Below are positions 53,387-62,416 of a stretch of 64,000 bases of DNA, piece after piece. The position numbers and the translations under genes are program-made. The stretch lies in the NCBI RefSeq assembly GCF_026626635.1, contig NZ_JAPNKA010000001.1, positions 1,922,001 to 1,986,000 on the forward strand, in the 5' to 3' direction. Under the pieces are notes generated by a model that was not told where the DNA came from, searched no databases, and saw only the letters and a program-made list of their open reading frames with translations. This stretch comes from Archangium lansingense (GTDB lineage: Bacteria > Myxococcota > Myxococcia > Myxococcales > Myxococcaceae). How positions within the stretch are numbered: the stretch's first letter is position 1; each line of letters starts with the position of its first letter.

Positions 53387-54385
53387 GTGATCGAGCTTCG
53401 TGACGTGAGCAAGGTGTATGGGCAGGACGGGCGGGAGGTGGCGGCACTGCGCGACGTGTCGCTGCGAGTGGCTCCCGGTGAGGTGTTCGGAGTGCTCGGC
53501 CAGAGCGGCGCCGGCAAGTCCACCCTCATCCGCTGTATCAACCTCCTGGAGCGTCCCACCACCGGCGAAGTGCGGGTGGACGGCCGCGACATGATGGCGC
53601 TCGGTCCTCGGGAGCTGCGCCTGGCCCGGCAGGGCATCGGGATGATCTTCCAGCACTTCAACCTCTTCTCCTCGCAGACGGTGGCCAGCAACATCGCCTA
53701 CCCGCTGGAGGTGGCCGGCTGGCCGCGCGAGCGCATCCGCGAGCGCGTGCGCGAGCTGCTGGAGCTGGTGGGGCTGGCGGACAAGGCCCTCGCCTACCCC
53801 GCGCGGCTTTCCGGCGGTCAGAAGCAGCGGGTGGGCATCGCCCGGGCCCTGGCTCCCCGGCCCCGCCTCCTGTTGTCCGACGAGGCCACCTCCGCGCTGG
53901 ATCCAGAGACGACCCGCTCCGTGCTGGGATTGCTGCGCGACATCAACCGCCAGCTGGGACTGACCATCCTGCTCATCACCCACCAGATGGAGGTCGTGAA
54001 GGACATCTGCGACTCGGTGGCGGTGCTGGAGCGGGGGCGGTTGGTGGAGCAGGGCAAGGTCGTCGAGCTGCTCGCCCGGCCCGGCACGCGACTGCACGAG
54101 CTGTGCTACCCGCCGCTCGCCGCGCGAGACTGGCGGGTGAGCCCCGGAGGCCGGCTGGTGGAGGTGAACTTCCAGGGTGAGAGCGCCACCCAGCCCGTTG
54201 TCACCACCATGGCGCGCCGCTTCGGCGTGGACGCCAACCTGCTGGAGGGCTCGCTGGAGCGGGTGGCCGGAGCCCGGATGGGCCGGCTGCTGTTCGAGCT
54301 CACCGGCGCACCGGAGGCGGTGGAGCAGGCACTCGCCTTCCTCCAGGAGCAGGGCCTGTCACCCGAGGAGCGCGCCCATGTCTGA
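53387..54385 (+). CDS. metN: Methionine ABC importer, ATP-binding protein
   Basis: 332 aa from a GTG at 53387 (start of IELRDVSKVY); the frame is open further upstream but without protein character. Walker A is GQSGAGKST (38-46), then the Q-loop, signature ARLSGGQKQRVGIARAL and Walker B LLLSDEATSALD. A C-terminal NIL regulatory domain (about 255-325, VNFQGESATQPVVTTMARRF) is the site where methionine feeds back to block transport in E. coli MetN. Overlaps metI by 8 bp. Confidence 0.92.
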   Translation: MIELRDVSKVYGQDGREVAALRDVSLRVAPGEVFGVLGQSGAGKSTLIRCINLLERPTTGEVRVDGRDMMALGPRELRLARQGIGMIFQHFNLFSSQTVASNIAYPLEVAGWPRERIRERVRELLELVGLADKALAYPARLSGGQKQRVGIARALAPRPRLLLSDEATSALDPETTRSVLGLLRDINRQLGLTILLITHQMEVVKDICDSVAVLERGRLVEQGKVVELLARPGTRLHELCYPPLAARDWRVSPGGRLVEVNFQGESATQPVVTTMARRFGVDANLLEGSLERVAGARMGRLLFELTGAPEAVEQALAFLQEQGLSPEERAHV

Positions 54386-55058
54386 CGAGCTGCTGCATTC
54401 GTTGTGGGTCGCCACGGGCGAGACGCTCTACATGACGTCGGTGGCCGCGGTGCTCGTCCTGCTGGCCGGGTTGCCCCTGGGCGTGTTGCTGGTGGTCACC
54501 GACCGGGGTGGGCTCTGGGAGCGGCCGATGCTGAACCGGGGACTGGGGACGCTCGTCAACGTGGGCCGCTCCGTCCCGTTCATCATCCTCATGGTGGCCA
54601 TCGTCCCCCTCACCCGTCTGCTGGTGGGCACCACGATCGGCACCACCGCCGCCATCGTGCCCCTGGTGGTGGCGGCCATCCCCTTCATGGGACGCGTGGT
54701 GGAGCAGAGCCTGCGGGAGGTCGAGCCCGGACTCGTGGAGGCCGCCGTCGCCATGGGCTCCACGCACTCGCGCATCATCTTCCGCGTGCTCATCCCCGAG
54801 GCCCTGCCGTCGCTCATCCGCGGCCAGGCGCTCGTGATCATCAGCCTGCTGGGCTACAGCGCCATGGCGGGTGCGGTGGGCGGCGGCGGCCTGGGCGACC
54901 TCGCGGTGAAGTATGGCTACATGCGCTTCCGCACCGACGTCATGCTGGGCTGTCTGGTGGTGCTGCTGGTGCTCGTGCAACTCGTCCAGCTCATCGGGGA
55001 TGGATTCGCCGCCCGCTTCGACCATACGGCCTCCCGCTCCGCGCGCTCGCGCGACTGA
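54378..55058 (+). CDS. metI: Methionine ABC importer, permease
   Basis: 226 aa; the ATG lies within the last codons of metN, giving translational coupling. Five hydrophobic segments. MetI-type permease signature: NVGRSVPFIILMVAIVPLTR, then EAAVAMGSTHSRIIFRVLIP with the EAA loop, and GYSAMAGAVGGGGLGDLA. It forms the inner-membrane channel for D/L-methionine with MetN. Confidence 0.93.
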   Translation: MSDELLHSLWVATGETLYMTSVAAVLVLLAGLPLGVLLVVTDRGGLWERPMLNRGLGTLVNVGRSVPFIILMVAIVPLTRLLVGTTIGTTAAIVPLVVAAIPFMGRVVEQSLREVEPGLVEAAVAMGSTHSRIIFRVLIPEALPSLIRGQALVIISLLGYSAMAGAVGGGGLGDLAVKYGYMRFRTDVMLGCLVVLLVLVQLVQLIGDGFAARFDHTASRSARSRD

Positions 55059-55082
55059 TTCCTTCCTGGAGATTCCAAAACC

Positions 55083-55919
55083 ATGAAGCACCCTCCCAAG
55101 ACACTGCTCCTCGCCCTCCTGCTCTCCGCCACGGCGCTGCTGCCCGGCTGCAAGAAGTCCGATGCCCCCGCCGAGCAGCGGACTCCGGGTGTCCTCACGC
55201 TGAAGGTGGGCGTCAACCCCGTTCCCCATGGGGAGATCCTCCGCGTGGCCATCCCCCTGGCCGCACGCGAGGGCGTCCGCGTCGAGGTGGTGGAGTTCAC
55301 CGACTACATCCAGCCGAACATCGCCCTGGCGGACAAGCAACTGGACGCCAACTACTTCCAGCACGTGCCCTACCTCGAGATCTTCAGCGCCGATCGCAAG
55401 CTCGCGCTGGCCAGCGTGGGCGCGGTCCACCTCGAGCCCCTGGCGCTCTACTCCACCCGGTACGCGCGCCTCGAGGAGCTGCCCGAGGGCGCTCGGGTGA
55501 CCATCCCGGCCGATCCCACCAACGCGGGCCGCGCCCTCCACCTGCTGGCCCAGCAGGGGCTGCTCCGCCTGCGCGAGGGCGTGGGTGTCGCCGCGACGGT
55601 GAAGGACGTGGTGGACAACCCCCGGAAGCTGGACCTGCGGGAGATCGACGCCGAGCAGCAGCCCCGCACCCTGGAGGACGTGGCCGCCGCCGTCATCAAC
55701 GGCAACTACTTCCTCGAGGCCCAGAAGAATCTCAAGCTGGATGCGAAGGTGCTCGCCCGCGAGTCCGCCAAGGATAACCCCTATGCCAACGTGCTCGTCG
55801 TCCGGAAGGGAGACGAGTCACGGCCCGAGGTGCAGACGCTGCTGAAGGCGCTTCGCTCCGAGGAGGTGCGGCGTCACATCGAGTCCACCTACGGCGGCGC
55901 GGTGATCCCCGCCTTCTAG
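55083..55919 (+). CDS. metQ: Methionine-binding lipoprotein
   Basis: 278 aa with lipobox LLPGC (Cys23). NlpA/MetQ-family blocks: LKVGVNPVPHGEIL, EVVEFTDYIQPNIALADKQL, DANYFQHVPYLE, VTIPADPTNAGRALHLL and INGNYFLEA. It is the periplasmic, lipid-anchored substrate receptor of the MetNIQ importer. Its stop codon lies in the loop of a hairpin. Confidence 0.93.
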   Translation: MKHPPKTLLLALLLSATALLPGCKKSDAPAEQRTPGVLTLKVGVNPVPHGEILRVAIPLAAREGVRVEVVEFTDYIQPNIALADKQLDANYFQHVPYLEIFSADRKLALASVGAVHLEPLALYSTRYARLEELPEGARVTIPADPTNAGRALHLLAQQGLLRLREGVGVAATVKDVVDNPRKLDLREIDAEQQPRTLEDVAAAVINGNYFLEAQKNLKLDAKVLARESAKDNPYANVLVVRKGDESRPEVQTLLKALRSEEVRRHIESTYGGAVIPAF

Positions 55920-55925
55920 GCGGGG
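55907..55925 (+). terminator. Hairpin at the end of metNIQ
   Basis: CCCCGCC (55907-55913), loop TTCTA, GGCGGGG (55919-55925), a perfect 7-bp stem overlapping the metQ stop; followed by CTTACC rather than a T-run. Confidence 0.5.
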
Positions 55926-56035
55926 CTTACCACTTCCAGAACGGCCCCCACTTCCTGCCGGCTGCCCACCCCACGTGCGGGCGTTCACATTGACGCTCCC
56001 CCTAAACCGGTGTTCAGTCTGAGGAAGAGAGCGCC

Positions 56036-59000
56036 ATGGCCCCCCAGATTGCCCTCGATTTCGTCCCGTCGTCCCAGCAGCCCGTTCACCCGGCCCTCGA
56101 GTCGTTCCACCCGGTGGTGCAGCGATGGTTCACCGAGCGGCTCGGCGAGCCCTCCCGCCCCCAGGTGGAGGGCTGGCCGCTCATCCAGGCGCAGCAGGAC
56201 GTGCTGATCGCCGCGCCCACCGGCAGCGGCAAGACGCTCACCGCCTTCCTTGCCGCGCTGGACCGGCTTTTCCGGTTGGCGCTGGAGGGGAGCCTGCCGG
56301 ACCAGACGCAGGTGCTGTACGTGTCGCCGCTCAAGGCGCTGGGCAACGACGTGCAGAAGAACCTGCTGCAGCCCTTGGAGGAACTGCTCCAGCGGGCCCG
56401 CGCGGCGGGCTTCTCGCCGCAGGAGCTGCGTGTGCAGGTGCGCACGGGGGACACGTCTGCTTCCGAGCGCGCACAGATGGTGCGCCGGCCGCCGCACATC
56501 CTCATCACCACGCCGGAGTCCATCTACCTGTACCTCACGGCGGACCGGGCGAGGGCGACGCTGCGCTCGGTGCGGACGGTCATCGTGGATGAGATCCACG
56601 CGCTGGCGCGGGACAAGCGGGGCAGTCACTTCGCGCTGTCGCTGGAGCGGTTGAAGGCGCTCACGGAGGTGAGGCCGCAACTCATCGGCCTGTCGGCGAC
56701 GCAGAAGCCGCTGGAAGCCATCGCGGGCTTCCTGACGGGGGAGAGGGCGGGGGAGTGCCGGATGGTGCAGGTGGGGCACCAGCGGCCGTGGGACCTGAGG
56801 GTGGAGATTCCGGACGCGGAGCTGGGCTCGCTTTCCACGAACGAGATGTGGGGCCAGGTGTATGACCGGCTGGTGCAGCTCGCGGGGGAGCACCGCACGA
56901 CGCTCGTCTTCGTGAACACGCGGAAGATGGCCGAGCGGGTGGCGCACGACCTGGGCGAGCGGCTGGGGACGGACAAGGTGGCGGCGCACCACGGCAGCAT
57001 GTCGAGGGAGATGCGGCTGTCGGCGGAGGAGCGGCTGAAGGGGGGACAGCTCTCGGTGATGGTGGCGACGGCGTCGCTCGAGCTGGGCATCGACGTGGGC
57101 AACGTGGACCTGGTGGTGCAACTGGGGACCACGCGCTCCATCGCGGTGCTGTTGCAGCGGGTGGGCCGTGCGGGCCACTACAAGGGAGGAATCTCGAAGG
57201 GGATTCTCATCGCGATGACGCGCGACGAGCTGATGGAGTGCGTCGGGCTGCTGAACGCGGTGCGAGAGGGGGACCTGGACGCGATCCGGATGCCGGAGAA
57301 GCCGCTGGACGTGCTGGCGCAGCAGGTGGTGGCGGCGTGCGCATGCGAGGAGTGGGACGAGCGGGCGCTGTACAGCCTGTTCCGCCGGGCGTACCCGTAC
57401 CGGGACCTGACGTACGAGGAGTACGAGAAGGTGCTGGAGACGCTCTCGGAGGGCGTGTCGCTGAGGCGGGGGCGGGCGGGGGTGCACCTGCACAGAGACA
57501 GGGTGAACCAGCGGCTGAAGGCGCGCCGGGGCGTGCGGATTACCGCGTTGACGAACGGGGGAGCGATTCCGGACACGTTCACCTTCAACGTGGTGGCGGA
57601 GCCCGAGGGCAAGGTGGTGGGGACGCTGGACGAGGACTTCGCGGTGGAGTCGACGCCCGGAGACATCTTCCTGTTGGGGACGACCGCGTGGCGAATCCAG
57701 CGGGTGATGGGGGCGTCGGTGATGGTGGAGAACGCGCACGGTCAGCCGCCGACAGTGCCCTTCTGGCGAGGCGAGGCCCCGGGCCGCACGGACGAGCTGA
57801 GCGTGCACGTGGGGCGGTTGCGTGAGGAGCTGACGGCGCGCAAGGACGCGGCGCTGTTCCTGGAGAAGGAGCTGAGGGTGCCACCGCCGGCGGTGGACGC
57901 GCTGCTGGCGTACCTGCGAGCGGGGCAGCAGGTGCTGGGGACGGTGCCGAGCAACACCACGGTGGTGGCCGAGCGCTTCTTCGACGAGGCGGGCGGGATG
58001 CAGCTCATCATCCACGCGCCTTTCGGGAGCCGGGTGAACCGGGCGTGGGGACTGGCGCTGCGCAAGCGCTTCTGCCGCACCTTCGACTTCGAGCTGCAGG
58101 CGGCGGCGACGGAGGACGGGCTGCTGTTGTCGCTGGGCGAGCAGCACTCGTTCCCGCTGGAGGACATCTTCCAGTTCCTCAATCCGGAGAACGTGGAGGA
58201 GGTGCTGGTGCAGGCGGTGCTACAGGTCCCGCTGTTCGGGACTCGGTTCCGGTGGAACGCGACGCGGGCGCTGTCGCTGTCGCGCTTCTCAGGGGGCAAG
58301 CGGGTGGCGCCGAACCTCCAGCGGGCGAGGAGCGAGGACCTGCTGGCGGCGGTGTTCCCGGCGCAGGTGGGGTGCCAGGACAACCACGGCGGGGCGGATG
58401 TCGAGCTGCCAGAGCATCCGCTGGTGAAGCAGACGATGGAGGACTGCCTGCGCGAGGCGATGGACGTAGAGGGCCTGCGCGAGGTGCTGAGGAGGATGAA
58501 GGACGGGCGCATCAAGCTGGTGGCCAAGGACGTGCCGGAGCCGAGCGTGTTCGCGCACCAGATGGTGAACAGCCAGCCGTACACGTTCCTGGACGATGCT
58601 CCGGCGGAGGAGCGTCGGGTGCGCAACGTGGTACTGCGGCGGACGCTGCCGGCGGAGGACGCGGCGTCGTTCGGAGCGCTGGACGCGGACGCCATCGAGC
58701 AGGTGGTGCAGGACGCGGCGCCGCCGATGCGGGACGAGGACGAGCTGCACGACGCGCTGCTGCAACTGGTGCTGCTGCCGGAGAGGGAGGTGCCGAGGCA
58801 CTTCGTCGCGAGCCTGGTGGCGCAGCGGCGAGTGGCGTGGTTGGAGGCGGGCGGGACGCGGTTCCTGGTGCCAGCGGAGCGGCAGAGCGCAATCCGGGTC
58901 CTCTTCCCCGAGGTGCCGTTGCAACCGGAGCTGCAGCCGTTGCCTGGGGACAAACCCGTGGAGCGGGATGCGGCGGTGCAGCAAGTGGTGCGAGGGTGGA

Positions 59001-60472
59001 TGGAGCTGCTGGGGCCGACGACGGCGGGGGAGCTCGCGGCGCAGACGGCGCTGGACGAGTCCGAGGTCTTCATGGCGTTGCACCAGCTGGAGGCAACGGG
59101 AGGAATCCTGAGAGGCCGTTTCCGTCCGGTCATTCCCTCCCACCATCACCACCAACAATCACGGACCCAGCCTCAGCCCCAACCACAGACAGATCCCCTC
59201 TCCCCCTGGGAGAGGGACGGGGTGAGGGTGTCGGAGACCTCGAGTTCTTCCCCGGCCGTGGTGGAGTGGTGCGATCGGCGCCTCCTGCAGCGAATCCACC
59301 GGCTCACGGTGGGACGGCTGCGCAAGGAGATCGAGCCCCTCAGTGCACAGGACTTCATGCGCTTCCTCTTCCGGTGGCACCACTTGGAGGAGCTGGACGC
59401 GCTGCGAGGCTCGACGGGACTCTCCAAGGCCATCAGCCTGCTGCAAGGGTACGAAGCGCCAGCCTCCGCATGGGAGCGCTACCTGCTGCCCGCGCGAATG
59501 AAGGGGTACCTGGGAGACCTGCTGGAGCGAGCCTGCTACTCGGGCGAAGTCGCGTGGGGCCGACTCACGCAGAAGGACGCGAAGCCCGTGCCCGGCCCGC
59601 GCCGGGGAGCCCCAGCAACCCCGCCCGAGCCCGAGGCCCCCCGGTCCCGAGCGGCGACACCGAACCGGAACGCGAGCCTGACGTTCGTACGCCGGGAGGA
59701 CCTGGACTGGATGCTCTCGGCGGCGAGGCCGAACGCGGTGCTCTCGGACGGTGGCGTCTGGGTGCCACCGGACCTGTCGGGGCCGGCGAAGGACGTGGTG
59801 TCGGTGCTGGAGCAGCGAGGCGCGTGCTTCTTCAACGACCTGTGCTCGCGCTCACGCCGTCTGCCCGCGGAGGTGGAGGACGCACTCTGGGAGCTGGTGG
59901 CGCGAGGACTCGTGACGGCGGACGCGGTGCAGAACCTGCGAGTGCTGCAGAGCCCTGCGCAGCGCAAGCGGCAGAAGCTGTTGCAGCGAGGAGGCCCGGG
60001 CCGGTGGAGCCTACTGGTGCCCTCGGAGCCGAAGGGCGAGGACGAAGTCCGTGAGTCCCTCGCGCGGCTGTTCCTCCAGCGCTACGGCATCGTCTGGCGG
60101 GATCTGGTGATGCGCGAGTCGCTGGCCCCCACCTGGCGCGAGCTGCTGTACGTGTACCGGCGGATGGAGGCGCGAGGCGAAATCCGAGGAGGCCGCTTCG
60201 TAGCGGGCTTCGTGGGAGAGCAGTTCGCGCTCCCGGAGGCGGTGGACGTGGCGCGAGCGGTGCGGCGGCAGGCGCCCTCGGGAGTGCGAGTACAACTGTC
60301 GGCGGTGGATCCGCTCAACCTCACGGGCGTGGTGACGCCGGGCCCGCGAGTGGCGGCGACAGTGGGGAACGTGGTCACCTACGTGGACGGAGTGCCGCAG
60401 GGCTTCGACGCGCAAGGGGACGACGAGGAAGGGGAGGAGTCCAGCCCCGGCGACACGGCCCAGACCAACTGA
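56036..60472 (+). CDS. lhr: Large DEAD/H helicase, Lhr family
   Basis: 1478 aa, near the length of E. coli Lhr (1538 aa). Motif I APTGSGKT (60-67), motif II DEIH (185-188), motif III LSATQKP, motif V TASLELGIDVGNVDLVVQ and motif VI LLQRVGRAGH give a full superfamily 2 core. A DEAD/H-associated domain and long C-terminal winged-helix-rich region follow. Lhr is a 3'-5' DNA translocase and RNA:DNA helicase linked to DNA repair. Odd feature: around residues 1037-1075 a His/Gln/Pro-rich insertion is encoded partly by a palindromic repeat (59195-59228) read in frame as PLSPWERDGVRV. The large antisense frames here are shadows. Confidence 0.9.
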   Translation: MAPQIALDFVPSSQQPVHPALESFHPVVQRWFTERLGEPSRPQVEGWPLIQAQQDVLIAAPTGSGKTLTAFLAALDRLFRLALEGSLPDQTQVLYVSPLKALGNDVQKNLLQPLEELLQRARAAGFSPQELRVQVRTGDTSASERAQMVRRPPHILITTPESIYLYLTADRARATLRSVRTVIVDEIHALARDKRGSHFALSLERLKALTEVRPQLIGLSATQKPLEAIAGFLTGERAGECRMVQVGHQRPWDLRVEIPDAELGSLSTNEMWGQVYDRLVQLAGEHRTTLVFVNTRKMAERVAHDLGERLGTDKVAAHHGSMSREMRLSAEERLKGGQLSVMVATASLELGIDVGNVDLVVQLGTTRSIAVLLQRVGRAGHYKGGISKGILIAMTRDELMECVGLLNAVREGDLDAIRMPEKPLDVLAQQVVAACACEEWDERALYSLFRRAYPYRDLTYEEYEKVLETLSEGVSLRRGRAGVHLHRDRVNQRLKARRGVRITALTNGGAIPDTFTFNVVAEPEGKVVGTLDEDFAVESTPGDIFLLGTTAWRIQRVMGASVMVENAHGQPPTVPFWRGEAPGRTDELSVHVGRLREELTARKDAALFLEKELRVPPPAVDALLAYLRAGQQVLGTVPSNTTVVAERFFDEAGGMQLIIHAPFGSRVNRAWGLALRKRFCRTFDFELQAAATEDGLLLSLGEQHSFPLEDIFQFLNPENVEEVLVQAVLQVPLFGTRFRWNATRALSLSRFSGGKRVAPNLQRARSEDLLAAVFPAQVGCQDNHGGADVELPEHPLVKQTMEDCLREAMDVEGLREVLRRMKDGRIKLVAKDVPEPSVFAHQMVNSQPYTFLDDAPAEERRVRNVVLRRTLPAEDAASFGALDADAIEQVVQDAAPPMRDEDELHDALLQLVLLPEREVPRHFVASLVAQRRVAWLEAGGTRFLVPAERQSAIRVLFPEVPLQPELQPLPGDKPVERDAAVQQVVRGWMELLGPTTAGELAAQTALDESEVFMALHQLEATGGILRGRFRPVIPSHHHHQQSRTQPQPQPQTDPLSPWERDGVRVSETSSSSPAVVEWCDRRLLQRIHRLTVGRLRKEIEPLSAQDFMRFLFRWHHLEELDALRGSTGLSKAISLLQGYEAPASAWERYLLPARMKGYLGDLLERACYSGEVAWGRLTQKDAKPVPGPRRGAPATPPEPEAPRSRAATPNRNASLTFVRREDLDWMLSAARPNAVLSDGGVWVPPDLSGPAKDVVSVLEQRGACFFNDLCSRSRRLPAEVEDALWELVARGLVTADAVQNLRVLQSPAQRKRQKLLQRGGPGRWSLLVPSEPKGEDEVRESLARLFLQRYGIVWRDLVMRESLAPTWRELLYVYRRMEARGEIRGGRFVAGFVGEQFALPEAVDVARAVRRQAPSGVRVQLSAVDPLNLTGVVTPGPRVAATVGNVVTYVDGVPQGFDAQGDDEEGEESSPGDTAQTN
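59195..59228. repeat. Palindromic repeat inserted in the lhr reading frame
   Basis: Perfect stem CCCTCTCCC (59196-59204), loop CCT, GGGAGAGGG (59208-59216), then GGGGTGAGGG. This is a widespread proteobacterial palindrome. A degraded copy seems to lie at about 45894-45919. Confidence 0.7.
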
Positions 60473-60598
60473 CTTCACCACCTCCACCTCTAAAGGAGGG
60501 TGGACCATCACCCCAGGGCGGCCATGGCCGAAATTCCCTGGAAAGTTTGTTGGGCCTCGTTCGTAGAGACACCGCACTCTCGACGAAGGACTGCTCGA

Positions 60599-62416
60599 AT
60601 GCGGTTCGATAGGAAGCTCATCAACGCCTGCTGGGCGGCGCTCGCCGTGCTGGCCTCCGGGTGTGACGCGGGCTTTGTGGGGGGGTTCCCCGACCCCAAC
60701 GCCCCCGGCCCCAATGCCCCTGGCCCCAATGGCGACGTCATAGGAGATCCCTCCCTCAACAACGTGGCCCGGGCGCCGCTCTATCAGTGCGATCCGGCCC
60801 AGGCGCCCCCGGTTCAGCCGCTCCGGCGAATGACCCGGGCCCAGGTCCGCAACACCTTCCAGGAGCTGAGCTCGAAGTTCGCTCCGACCTCCGCTGGCAC
60901 GGTGTGGACGGCGATGGGGACCGCGTTGAATCGCCTTCCCCAGGATCTCCGCAGCGGCTCGATCCGGTCCCACGGCGGCTTCGCCCAGTTCGATCAAGCC
61001 GTACAGCAGGAGCACGCCGACGCGCTCTATGATCTGGGCGGTGTTCTGGGCGCGGAGTTCACCCGGACCACGGCGCGGCGAACGGAGGTCTTCAAGGCCT
61101 GCGCGACCAACGCCGACACCAGCGACGATGAGCGCTGCCTGAGCAACTTCATCCAGAGCTTTGGCGCGCGCGCCCTGCGGCGTCCGCTCACCTCCGAGGA
61201 GGTCCAGTTCTTCAGGACCGCCAAGAGGCCCGCGGACACGTCCGCTGTCGCTCCCGCCGTCCTGGCTGACGTGGTGAGCCTCATCGTCCAATCGCCGGAG
61301 TTCTTCTACTTCGTCGAGCAGGGGCAGGAGGGCGCCGAGGCGGACCTGAACGGTTACGAGCTCGCCAGCCGCCTCTCGTACCACTTCTGGCAAGCGCCAC
61401 CGGACGACACCCTGTGGGACGCAGCCGCGAGCGGTGAGCTCCTCACCGACGCCGGCTACCGGGCTCAGGTCGAGCGGCTCTCGAGCTCGCCGCGCGCTTT
61501 CGTGGCCATGGACGACTTCTTCAAACACTGGCTCCACCTCGAGAACCTCCCCGAGCTGGATCTCCTCCTGGTCACGCCCAAGTTCGCGGCCTACGCTGGC
61601 CCGGACGCCCCGGGCCCCGACACCCGGGAGGCGGTGATCGAGGACGTGCTCGCCGCCGTGCGCTACGAGGCCAGGCGGCAGGGGAGCCTCTCGGACCTCC
61701 TCAACAACCGGTACTCGTTCGCCCAGGATCCCCTGCTCGCCCGCATCTATCGAGCGCCAGTCTGGGACGGAGCCAGCGCCCCTCCGGCATTCGGCTCGCA
61801 GGCACGCCCCGGCCTCATCGGCCGGGCGGCCTTCCTGATGACCGGGGCCGCGAAGACACGCCCCATCATGAAGGGGGTGACGATACGTCAGGATCTCCTG
61901 TGCGAATCTCTGCCTCCGCCTCCCGCGGACGCCACGTCGGTCCCGGTGGACCCGAGTCCGGACGCCACGACACGTGAGAGGGTCGAGCTGGTCACCCAAT
62001 CCCCCGGCTCCGGCTGTTCGGGATGTCACATGGGCCGGATCAATCCGCTCGGGTTCGCGACCGAGGCCTTTGACGGGCTCGGGCGCGAGCGAACCTCGGA
62101 AGCGATCTTCGACGATGCGGGGAACAAGGTGGCGGAGCGCCCGGTGCGCACCGACTCCGTGCCGCGGATCCTCAGCGGTGACGTGACGCCGTCCGAGGGA
62201 GCCGCCGACGTCGCTCGCCTGCTCGACGAGAGCGGGCACGTCCATAGCTGCTTTGCCCGCATGGCCTTTCGCTTCAGCTTCGGGCGGAAAGAGCAGGACG
62301 GGGATGGGTGCAGCCTGTCCCGGCTCGAGAGTCTCACGCTGGAGAACCGGCCGCTGATGGAAATCTGGCGCGAAGTCGCCTTCCTGGAGCAGTTCAAGAA
62401 GAGGTCATTCCCGTGA
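60599..62416 (+). CDS. DUF1592/DUF1588/DUF1585 lipoprotein (planctomycete-type cytochrome family)
   Basis: 605 aa from the ATG at 60599 (GAAGGA upstream). Lipobox LASGC (Cys22), a short PNAPGPN repeat, then the DUF1587/1592 region (RMTRAQVRNTFQEL; RALRRPLTSEEVQFF), DUF1592 (SRLSYHFWQAPPDDTLWDAA), DUF1588 (ARPGLIGRAAFL, TRPIMKGVTIR) and CSGCHMGRINPLGFATEAFD with a c-haem type CxxCH. A DUF1585-like end (FRFSFGRKE) closes it. Such proteins pair with DUF1552 proteins, as here. Function unknown; a periplasmic redox complex is inferred. Confidence 0.85.
   Translation: MRFDRKLINACWAALAVLASGCDAGFVGGFPDPNAPGPNAPGPNGDVIGDPSLNNVARAPLYQCDPAQAPPVQPLRRMTRAQVRNTFQELSSKFAPTSAGTVWTAMGTALNRLPQDLRSGSIRSHGGFAQFDQAVQQEHADALYDLGGVLGAEFTRTTARRTEVFKACATNADTSDDERCLSNFIQSFGARALRRPLTSEEVQFFRTAKRPADTSAVAPAVLADVVSLIVQSPEFFYFVEQGQEGAEADLNGYELASRLSYHFWQAPPDDTLWDAAASGELLTDAGYRAQVERLSSSPRAFVAMDDFFKHWLHLENLPELDLLLVTPKFAAYAGPDAPGPDTREAVIEDVLAAVRYEARRQGSLSDLLNNRYSFAQDPLLARIYRAPVWDGASAPPAFGSQARPGLIGRAAFLMTGAAKTRPIMKGVTIRQDLLCESLPPPPADATSVPVDPSPDATTRERVELVTQSPGSGCSGCHMGRINPLGFATEAFDGLGRERTSEAIFDDAGNKVAERPVRTDSVPRILSGDVTPSEGAADVARLLDESGHVHSCFARMAFRFSFGRKEQDGDGCSLSRLESLTLENRPLMEIWREVAFLEQFKKRSFP

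Noticed and set aside
55985..58147. 720-codon minus-strand frame over lhr
   Set aside because: Shadow produced by GC-rich codon bias of lhr; no family features.
60011..62245. 744-codon open frame on the minus strand over lhr and the DUF1592 gene
   Set aside because: Antisense shadow of two strongly supported genes; Arg/Gly/His-rich and without domain motifs.
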